From Favolaschia claudopus (lineage: Eukaryota > Basidiomycota > Agaricomycetes > Agaricales > Mycenaceae): a DNA stretch of 64,000 nt. This document shows, in pieces, positions 55,917 through 64,000 of this stretch. The position numbers and the translations under genes were made by a program. The notes under the pieces were generated by a model, which did no database searches, was not told the DNA's origin, and saw only the letters and a program-made list of their open reading frames with translations. The stretch covers positions 434,001 through 498,000 of the forward strand of contig JAWWNJ010000111.1 of the NCBI GenBank assembly GCA_037176885.1. Direction: 5' to 3'. How positions within the stretch are numbered: the first letter of the stretch is position 1; each line of letters begins with the position of its first letter.

Positions 55917-56446
55917 TACTCGGCATTACCAAAAGTAACCGAATTTAGAAATGCCTTGCTTGCGAACAGCTAATACAGTTAGCAGTTAGTTCAACTGGTG
56001 GGAGAGAGGGGGGATAGTCATATGCTATTGCACATAACACGCGCCGAAGTTATTGGGCTTTCCCTGTGCTGATTATCTTTGTTTGTTTATTTATGTATCA
56101 AATCAACACTTTCTTGCTCTGTTTCAGTACCCTCATTGAAGCATGAGGATAGCCCAGCAAAATCTGAGTTCTCAGGTACAGAGTTATGGGATAGTAGACC
56201 TATTTTTTAGGTACTCACCCACCTGAAATCCTGGTGACTGTGTTCCAAAAAAGGAAAACACGGCCAAATTAATGGTATTTCGAAGATTAATTTATTCACC
56301 CACTGTGTGACAGCTTAGCCCAAGTTTATATCATGAAAGCTGTAGCAAAAAACCTGTAAATGAACCCTTCATTGCTCAAAGTTCTTTGACCATCGTAATT
56401 TTGTGGGAAAAACCCCGAATTCGGTTACTTTTGGTAACTGCGAGTA
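55917..56446. mobile_element. TIR element, TACTCGGCATTACC ends
   Basis: 530 bp with inverted termini TACTCGGCATTACCAAAAGT / TACTCGCAGTTACCAAAAGT and TA flanks. Same family as the nested element at 12353-13236. Inserted 3 bp beyond the end of the LTR relic. No transposase frame. Confidence 0.8.
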
Positions 56447-57295
56447 TTTAGAAGAAACCATTTGGCTCTCGCTTTGTTGGCACAGGAAACACTAGTCTGT
56501 AACTTACCGCGCCACACTAGTCTGTAGCTTACCACGCCACCGGCCCCAGGAGGGTCGCCTTATTATATAGTCATCTTGTTTGGCAATTTGTTCCCACGAC
56601 ACTTCCTCGCCCTTTTTACCGCATCGTTGCTCATTTTTCCATAGTTTTGGTGGTAAGATGTATTTTAAGCTATCTTTCTACACTCTCCGGAGGTCATACT
56701 CCTCAGAATTCCCGTAGGTAGTCAAAATGCGATACATCGTGAGGTTGGCCGCCTTTGGCCGCCGGCCAACGCATCAAACCGCCATTTCGACAGCTCTCCA
56801 CTTGCGTCAAGTTGTCAAAATGCTTCGTTGAGACGTCTTGTAAGGATGGCGCCTGAAATACGCGCAAAAACGCGTCGAAAATTGGGTAAGTGAATCCAAG
56901 AAATTCGAGATTACATAATAAGCGGACCCTCCTTGAATGCACCGTGGGAAGCGACAGACTAATATATAACAACCGCAGGCACGAGGATCATTTTTGTTTA
57001 TATTGTCTGTTTATGATCCCGCCTCTTGACAGGCAAACTCAATACAAAGAATGTGTATATGTACTGTACCTTCATCAGAAACCCTCCAGGTCTTCCCTTA
57101 TCGTCCCAAGATGCCTTCCTCCCCTTATACAGCGATAGAATTGGTTTCGCTCGAAGTCCTCAGGCGGTAGCTATTAATAGAATAATTAATACTTTGACTC
57201 CAAATTCTGTCTATCTATGGGACTACGGGAATATGAATTATTCCGGGTAGCCGCCCCGCCGCTCCGGCCCTTGATAGATATCTGATACTTGTTCT
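56447..57295. other. Intergenic region, no gene supported
   Basis: Contains a tandem pair CACTAGTCTGTA(A/G)CTTACC (about 56490 and 56514) and the inverted GGCCGCC...GGCCGGC-like string near 56748. Short frames show no family resemblance. Confidence 0.45.
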
Positions 57296-57869
57296 TAAGA
57301 TAGAGAGCGTGGGATCCCCGCACCTTACTTAAGCACGTTATGTAACGCTTATTAATCGTTCCCACGGCCAAATCCCCAGTCGCACAAAAAATTTCGTGCT
57401 CTTTCCGGCCTGCGGAAGGGCTGACCTACAGACTTAGAAGACATTCTCGCTGTTTCGGCTCTGAAATTTTGGTTTTTGGTTTGAAAAGCACCTTCCACAC
57501 TGCAACGAGGTTCTGTCACTCATTGCGCCGCAAAGGTTTGACAGGTCCCACCCTTAAGCGAGCTGCCGAAGCATGCCGAGATGACTATCATGTGGCTGTG
57601 CTGGCCAAATTTTCCTCCGAATTTTTTGAAAAGTGTCCCATTTGGTGAGAAAACCACATAGAAACACTCAGAAAAAAAGTGGTCTGAATTTTTTGTGGGT
57701 CAACTCTGCCCAATAGGAACCCTTCATTGAACCTCTATCTAAGACTTGTATTGGGCAAAATTGCCAATCTGGACCTTAGCATCGTGCTATAAGCCCTCGA
57801 CGTCGAGCGTGACAATGTCACAGTGTGATGCTGACATAAGGGTGCGGGGATCCCACGCTCTCTATCTTA
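57296..57869. mobile_element. TIR element, TAAGATAGAGAGCGTGGGAT ends
   Basis: 574 bp with perfect 29-bp inverted termini (TAAGATAGAGAGCGTGGGAT then CCCCGCACC) including TA at the outside. Non-coding. Lies 390 bp upstream of the 377-aa gene. Confidence 0.85.
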
Positions 57870-58079
57870 CATATAAACCATGCTCGCCTGTCCACCACCC
57901 TCAGTCATTCATCCCACATTGCGGGAGACTGGTGAGTTCTCTATCTATCTACATACCTACTTGTACAACATCTGCTTTTGAGACAGGAATGAATTTCGTG
58001 CGGGTGGGAACTTGGAAGATGAGAAGCTGCTAAGTACAGCCACTGATTTGGAAGCCTTCTTTGGCTGCCAATACCGTAA

Positions 58080-58110
58080 GTACGCGTCGCGTCGCGTCAA
58101 GACGCGTCTG
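58080..58110 (+). promoter_or_regulatory. ACGCGT cluster upstream of the 377-aa gene
   Basis: ACGCGT occurs at about 58082 and 58100 within a CG-rich run (GCGTCGCGTCGCG). ACGCGT is the MluI cell-cycle box bound by MBF in fungi. A further ACGCGT lies at about 61234, upstream of the facing recombinase. Regulatory meaning is inference. Confidence 0.35.
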
Positions 58111-58255
58111 AACGCGATTTTGGTCATTGTGCCGCTCCATCACCTCGAGGCGGTAGTTATTTGTCTATTGTTTGCGTGTTTCAGGTCCTGACTCAGGGGG
58201 ATTTTTTCTTCCTTCTCTTTCTACTACATTCTACACCTGTCGCCTCGCTGCTGGA

Positions 58256-59510
58256 ATGTCGTTTGAGTCCATGCTGCCGATTCCGCCCGAGGGATTGACT
58301 GTTCCCACTCTCATCTCCGCCAAGGGAGCGCAACTGAGGTTCTGGATCATACAAGCAAACGAAGCCTCGGAGAAGAAGGTTCTCAAACTATCCGGGACTG
58401 TAGATCAGCAACGCACAAAACTTGCCGAATACTACGGCTTCGATTTGTCCGTGATACCACGCCCCGATACGGCGACTGTGCCGACACTGGATGAATCTAT
58501 CAGGGACAGACAATGGGCAGATTTTGTAAAATTAGGCGTTGAATGGAAGCAGACAGTTGCTGCCGGCGGAGTTTTCAAGTTATTAACCACTTCGGGTGAG
58601 CAATTGGTGTTTTGTGATTCATCATTACTTACGGTTTATACTCTATGAATAGAGCCGAAGGCTGCTGAAGATGTCTCTGTTTTATTAGCGTCCGAGGCTC
58701 CTACACCTACAACAACCGAAAGTCGTGAACCTGTAAGTTTCTGATTGAAATACAAAGGTGGTATTCTTACATTCCGCTCGTCCCTTTCTTTCATAGAGTT
58801 CTACTTCTCAATTAATTCCTCTACCTTCCCCCGTACCCAATCATTCCGCCGCTTCCTCGGTCGTCGAACGAGTCCCATCTATCACTGTCCGTGCCAACAA
58901 TCTGTCTATCGACTCTGCCGCTGTTATCTCGACAAATACGAGCCGTGATATGCTTCACAACTCGAACCCGGCACCACCCGAGGCTGCATTGCTGGATGAC
59001 TTGTCCCAGGAGATCGAGGGTTTGGCGAGATGCGATGGGCTTCAGGATATCATACAACAGGTTGAGTCAGGGAAGGTAGCAAGTATTCGCGCTCGCTACG
59101 GTCCTTCTGATGGGCGGCGCGGAACTGCTGATCCGTCCTGGCCCAAATACAAGAATATTGTCTCTAAACGCGAACGGCTCTATCGCATCCTTTCGGAGGA
59201 CTTTGCGGGAGATAAACAAAGGTTTCTAACATTCTTCACTGTCCCACAGATACCAAAGAAACGGAAGCGCGCGAAGGACGAGTCAGACTCGCCCGAGGAC
59301 CACTTTCGATCATTTCGCAAGATTGTCGAGGCTGCACCATGGTGTGAAAGTGATTTACAAATCGAACGCCGGAACGAGAAGTATGTTGATTCCAACGGCA
59401 ATTTCTCTGATGCGCTTTGGACTGAGAAATGGGGGACAATGAATGGTTGGGAAATTTGGCGCGAGGTGAAAGGCGAGCGATATGAAAAGGAAAAGAAGAC
59501 ACGAGAGTAG
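58256..59510 (+). CDS. Intact 3-exon gene of unknown function facing a tyrosine recombinase
   Basis: Exons 58256-58595, 58653-58732 and 58797-59510 join in frame through GT-AG introns to 377 residues. The N-terminal 75 residues include LRFWIIQANEASEKKVLKLS and DQQRTKLAEYYGFDLS, a helix-Gly-helix pattern reminiscent of a SAP-type DNA-binding motif (weak). A Ser/Thr/Pro-rich linker follows. The C-terminal part has LAEVESG-like helices (DIIQQVESGKVASIRARYG), a basic run PKKRKRAKDE that could be a nuclear signal, and WCESDLQIERRNEKYV. Its stop is 15 bp from the stop of the convergent recombinase. I cannot name the family. Confidence 0.75.
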
Positions 59511-59525
59511 ATTCAAATCAATATA

Positions 59526-61159
59526 CTAGTAGTTTCTATCATATTCGTGCATGAACTCGTGGTTATCGTTGGGTGAGTAAAAATAACGAAACATGGTAAC
59601 TGCTTCAACTTGTGACCACCCACCCCATGCAGCAACCATATCTGCCGACCACCGTTTGACTTTGATTCGGTACTGACATCCACCGCGACGGAAGGAGTGT
59701 GTGCCATACAGAGCCCATGAGGAGTAACCCAGACCCTGAAGATCTCGAGACAGTGCACGACTCAAAGTACTTGCTGTCTGTATATTTTCTCAGCACCACG
59801 TAGGGTCGATGTGAATGTAAATTACCAAAGGCTGATTCTGCATCACCGCACCTTGTGCTGTAACATGGAGAAAGAGGGAACCAGACTTCGTGATTTCGGG
59901 TCCATAAAGTGATGCAAGGAGAATGAATGCGCGAACTGGGCAGATTTTTGGATCATCGTCGTTTGCGTGTAGTCTCCATGAGTGTAGTACTCCAGTTTGA
60001 TTCTGCTTTCGAGTATTGAGACTGACGTCTACGAATTTTCCTAAAACAAGTATCAGAACGAGTATCAGAACGATTGAATTATTAGATATTAGACCAATAC
60101 TTACTCTCCCCGGGAATTTTATCAATATTCTCAAAGCGCAGCTTGATCACTTCATCTATCCGCAAGAGCATCAACCATGCTAGCAGGTATGCAACCTTGA
60201 ATTGTCTTGAACCCGGGAACAAACCAGTAATTTGTGATTGTGACTTACATATCGCACAATTCCCAAACGCCTCTGAGCTGGAGTAAGACTCGAGTTTATA
60301 CAGTGTGCATACAGCCGATGAATATCTTCCAATGCGAGAGCTCTCGCAGATGAAGATACCTCCCCTGATTTCGCTTTGGTCTTCTCCAGACCAACCATAA
60401 ATTGAGAAACTTGACGTGAACGAGTCGGAAGTCCGCGCCTATCATAGATATGATTTTTGTGTCAGTCCGGAAGGACACGAAGACATAAAAGCACAAACCA
60501 TGTGTTGGACACGGAATCAAGCCGCCATTCGGTCAGACTTTCATTTGGGCGAAGGTTTTTATACCACATTGTGAGAGCCGCTCGCGTTGAGACAGCCGTA
60601 GAGTACTTGTGATATTGGCTAAACATGGCTCGACTCAATTTATAAATTTAACACACCTTTCGGCCTTCAAAACCTTGTTCCGCCGGGCCACATTTCTGGG
60701 TGATGAACGTCGTAATATCATGCGGAGTTTTCTCGTCAACGCGTTTTGCGTCCCATTTCTTGTTGCGTCGTAAATGGAAGGTGATATAGTGCTTGATTAT
60801 CCTAACAAATGTTGTTGAAAAAAATTAGCCAGTCCTCAAATGAATAAATCTTACCGCAGATGTCCGTCGCGTGTTCCATCGGTGATACTGGCCTTGGTCA
60901 TTTTAGCGGCATATCGAGCTGCCTCATCGTCAATCTGATCCTCTGGGAACTCTTCCAAGTGCTGGGACACAAGATCCTGGACGTGCAATAACAAAGAGTC
61001 CGCATCCTCAAGGTCGAGAAGACAAAGTTCGTCTTCAACCTTTTACGCGAATTATTCCCATAATATCATCAGATAAATTCAGGAAGGGAGATGTACCTGT
61101 TCATCCGAGGGTAGTATCTTCTCCTGGGATGTTGGTGGGGTGTTCTTCGTCGACATCAT
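59526..61159 (-). CDS. Tyrosine recombinase (DNA breaking-rejoining enzyme, Crypton-like)
   Basis: Eight exons reconstruct about 418 residues: approximately 61159-61097, 61039-60855, 60801-60657, 60605-60499, 60438-60249, 60195-60105, 60050-59826 and 59777-59526. The N-terminal core-binding half includes YSTAVSTRAALTMWYKNLRP and FMVGLEKTKAKSGEVSSSA. Catalytic residues are Arg in MLLRIDEVIKL, HxxR in THSFRRGGCQ, Trp in AAWGGWSQ and Tyr in TMFRYFYSP. HSWRLHANDDDPKICPVRA is a subfamily signature I recall from Agaricomycetes. No GCR1_C domain follows, which separates it from 33952-36117. One splice phase near 59826 is off by one in my hand count. No breaks seen. Confidence 0.82.
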
Positions 61160-61433
61160 GGCCGCTGGTCAAGAGGTGAGACTTCAAAGAACAGGGGAAG
61201 AAAAAATGTCTCAAGAGAAAACTGACCTCGTACACGCGTCCACAACGCGCACTGACCTCTTACGAGGGTCAGGAAGAGTTAATGAGGTAAAAAAAGCCAC
61301 GTATACCGCGAAGTTTCTTCCAGAATGGATAATTCAATGCTTACTTTATTAACACGCACCCGGAGCAGAATACTTTATTCACAGCAAGGATGATTGTTCA
61401 GAAAGCGAAAGCTTCCAAGGTATATAGCAATTT

Positions 61434-61729
61434 TCAGTGTAATACTCTTCCCGTCTGCAATGCTGAAGGGCTTGGATAACGCGACCCAGTCATTCCCGTG
61501 ACCGCGTTGGCTTCGAAGACGTAAATGTTGAGCCGACCGGTGGCGGCCTTGGAGATATAGGTAAGGTACCTGAGTAGCTTTAGATCGTGTAAATTTAAAC
61601 AAGTACAGACACTTACGGAGAATTATTGTATAAGAAGTGACTCAACAACACTACACCTTTGAAGATTTTAGCGCAGGATTCGGGTTGCCGAACATGCACG
61701 GATGCAACGCAAATCAGGAAGCGGCACAT
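61434..61729 (-). CDS. Possible two-exon small ORF
   Basis: ATG at 61729 (MCRFLICVASVHV) through a GTAAGT donor at 61616 to an acceptor at 61570, then YLTYISKAATGRLNIYVFEA and a stop at 61434. Splicing is in frame and gives 82 residues. No family recognised. The clean splice signals are the only support, so chance is possible. Confidence 0.3.
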
Positions 61730-62002
61730 GCCTAGCACAACATGAAGTCATGCGCGCGGAACAGGTGCCGCTTCGCTGTTCAACGTTGAAATGCTGGAAC
61801 AGTCTGGATTGAGATCACAGGAGGAGAATATAGTCTAAATGAATTGAAACTCAACCAGGCATTTTTTCGGTGCGTATTGTATAGAGTCCGATTCATGGAA
61901 CACCTTCAACAGCCGTCATCAACTACAGATTCAAAAGAAATCAATACACCGTCGATGCGGTATGACAAGGCATTAAAAGTGCTCACAATCAAAATTGGGT
62001 TC
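61730..62002. other. Intergenic stretch, nothing recognised
   Basis: No coding or repeat feature supported. Confidence 0.4.
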
Positions 62003-62699
62003 GGCGCTACGCGCCGGAATTTCGATTTTCGCGTCCGGCGCAACGCGCCGGGGCACATTCTGAACCTGTTTCAGAGCGTAGAGTTAGCCGGGCGCTTCGA
62101 GATAAACCGGCGCCTGTAAAAATCATATGAGAGCAAACACTTTGAGTGAACACAGACACTCACGGTAAACCATCTCGCATGCTTGGGTTAGTCACTGATG
62201 CCGCTAATTCCACAGCCAGTATAACTGAACGAGAGGACGTTGCGTTGGACTTGCCGAGTTGATACCGCAATCCCGAGGGCTCAAGCACGGCAGGTGACGG
62301 ACGGCAAGAAGAAGCAGCACAAAATAAACACCACGTAGAAATACGCGTGCCGATTGAGTGCGGCTTCGACAGCCACCCTCCCGCCAAATGAAAGTCGATC
62401 CGAGATAATTTCGCTCGGCTCTTCGTGCCAGCATCGCGTCAATCAGGGCGCCCTTCGATGACAGAATAATGTTTAGCTTGGATGCAACACTTTGAGGATT
62501 TAAACCTGAACAAGGCTTACGAACAAAAATATTGCACCCAGCGCTACGCGTCGGGAGTTATTCCATGTTGTTTTGTGTAGACCTCGTCTACTTCCACTAT
62601 ATATCATAGTATGAACTCAGTGCAATGAACAGCGAAGAAAAAACAATAGAAATTCGGTCCGCCGAAACAAAGAAGATTTTCGTCGGCGCTACGCGCCGG
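62003..62699. repeat. Dispersed GGCGCTACGCGCC palindromes
   Basis: GGCGCTACGCGCCGG occurs exactly at 62003-62017 and 62685-62699, with variants CCGGCGCAACGCGCCGG at 62035-62051 and GCGCTACGCGTCGGG at 62541. Each can form a hairpin with a 3-nt loop. The DNA between them holds no convincing gene. Confidence 0.6.
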
Positions 62700-62923
62700 G
62701 AATAGAACAAATACTGTTACTCGGTGAGATTTGCGCCGAATTCAGCGGACCGAGCAAAGGCGGGGTGAGGCAGGCTGGAGCGGTGTTGTTGCCGTGCACA
62801 GCGCGGACATCGACGTCGAAGTCTTCTCGTCGCGACGTCGGCGGTGAGGCGCCCGAAGACGGTGGACACCACTTGTCCGCGGCCACTGTAAGGTTATTAG
62901 ATCTAATCTACTCACCGTTATCT

Positions 62924-63045
62924 TGCGTGCCCCATGGCAAGTATAGGCTTAAATATTCATGGGGCACGCTAGGGCAGGGCAGTCCCTTGCAGTTCTGCGT
63001 GCCCCATGGAGGCGTAAGTTCCAATTCCTTGCATGGGGTACGCAG
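62924..63045. repeat. Alternating inverted GCGTGCCCCATGG units
   Basis: Four units alternate in orientation: TGCGTGCCCCATGG (62924), CATGGGGCACGC (62958), CTGCGTGCCCCATGG (62995), GCATGGGGTACGCAG (63031), spaced about 35 bp apart. Consistent with two stem-loops or a small TIR element. Confidence 0.6.
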
Positions 63046-63564
63046 GTAACGCGGTCCGGCGGCCCTACCTCGAGCGAACCCGTCCGTAGAGTTGGCTTGA
63101 GGTAAAAGAATGTTGCCTTGCATCAGACCTCAGAAACTTGAGTATAGCAGCCTTGTAGCTCATGGATTATTGAGTAGTTAAAAAGAGCGGACTCGTAGCT
63201 TGCCGCCAGTACCAGAATCATCACCAGAGCTCCAGAGAAACGAGAGATATTGGTCGTCGTATGTTGGCAGCAAAGATCATTTCCGTCACACGTGTCTGGG
63301 GGCTTCGGCCGAAAGCAGCGCGATGACAGCACATCTATTTGTCAACGTATCTCAGGTCTATCTAAGGGTTGCAGTATTGTACATTGCCATTGTTTTATTC
63401 GCACTGCAGAGGTCGAGTGTTCGATTCTCGCAAGCACCAGTAATTAATCGTTAGAGTCAGTATTGTAGTACAATAGAAATAGATAGTCTAATGTTAGAAA
63501 GTCAAGACAAGGTGCAAGCAGACACCTTACAAAGAAGGTAAAGTGGTAATACTTTTGCTTAAAC

Positions 63565-63720
63565 GCCGCCGAACATGCCTTGTAAGGCCTTACAAGCCTC
63601 ATTAGGTCCTATAAGGTCCATTATGTGTTATAAGGCCCTATATGTAGTATTTGGTACGTATTTAAACCTTGTAACCCTACTTTTCCCCAACGGCCTTATT
63701 AGACCTTACAAGGCCTGCCC
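63565..63720. repeat. AAGGCC/TTACAAGG-rich low-complexity repeat
   Basis: Variants of CCTTACAAGG, CCTATAAGG and TTATAAGGCC recur about ten times in 150 bp. No gene. The remaining DNA to 64000 shows nothing that I can support. Confidence 0.5.
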
Positions 63721-64000
63721 AGGCCCAACAACCCTTTTTTGATTTTTCCGACAAGGCCCTAGACCTTTAGCCGAGGGCCGATTTACAGAATTTACCGTAA
63801 ATTTACGGAGCCGCCACCTTTTCGACACACGTGCCCTGACTGATCGGCTGAGAATCAGACTTCGAGACCAAGATGGAAACCGATGAAAAGAATGCGATTG
63901 ACGTTGAGACCTCATTTTATTACGTAATCGGTCATTTTTTTCGGCCTTGAGCAAGAGGCGTCAGATCTCTGGATCTGACACACTATCAACAGCACGTGTT

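Noticed and set aside
55303..55932. 209-codon frame in the LTR relic as a real gene
   Set aside because: Low-complexity composition, overlap with another long frame on the same strand, and position across an element end argue against it.
63390..63450. tRNA-like string GTGTTCGATTCTCGC near 63430
   Set aside because: The T stem does not pair and no matching acceptor or D arm lies upstream.

Overview
The window is nuclear DNA from a filamentous basidiomycete, most likely an Agaricomycete. Introns are short (43-62 bp) with GT-AG ends, and coding families typical of mushroom genomes recur: DUF6589, a RecQ-like helicase family, a repetitive family carrying GDNPMQSEFACHIG, Crypton-type tyrosine recombinases, a BED-finger hAT and an integrase-core transposon. 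Nothing looks bacterial or organellar, and no rRNA, canonical tRNA or CRISPR array is visible. I worked by eye from family knowledge; no database was searched.

Layout. 1-24.5 kb is dominated by a near-identical inverted duplication of about 7.1 kb: arm A (190-7266, reverse) and arm B (15181-23948, forward), with a third partial copy C (14618-15180) forming a tight fold-back palindrome with arm B. Each arm carries a decayed GDNPMQSEF-family gene, a 0.6 kb MITE and a DUF6589 gene. Arm A's DUF6589 gene is 3'-truncated; arm B's is split by a 1690-bp copia-like LTR element encoding gag only. Between the arms lie several short TIR elements (some nested), a CENP-B-type DNA-binding gene without a DDE domain, and a retrotransposon gag relic. 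24.5-26.2 kb holds a 5'-truncated, frameshifted RecQ-like helicase, convergent with DUF6589.

26.5-28.4 and 42.9-48.9 kb are two copies of an unnamed repeat family ('X'). They report on each other's insertions: a hAT-like MITE in copy 1, and a fold-back MITE plus a 4121-bp hAT with an 8-bp target duplication in copy 2. 29.5-36.1 kb contains an intact 8-exon gene of unknown function facing an intact 638-aa Crypton tyrosine recombinase with a GCR1_C domain. 37.8-38.6 kb is a divergent 14-3-3 gene with a disrupted 5' end. 39.5-42.3 kb is a long-TIR element carrying an integrase-core gene, itself interrupted by a 1036-bp TIR element.

49.3-64 kb carries a tRNA-derived SINE-like unit, a 378-bp MITE, a 2002-bp Mutator-like element that has captured an intron-containing piece of the helicase family, tandem repeats, an LTR-like relic, two more TA-flanked TIR elements, and a second convergent pair: an intact 377-aa unknown gene and an intact, unrelated tyrosine recombinase whose stop codons are 15 bp apart. 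Short palindromic repeats fill the last 2 kb.

The best candidate for an undescribed system is the recurring arrangement 'unknown intact multi-exon gene -> <- tyrosine recombinase', present twice with different recombinase subfamilies.
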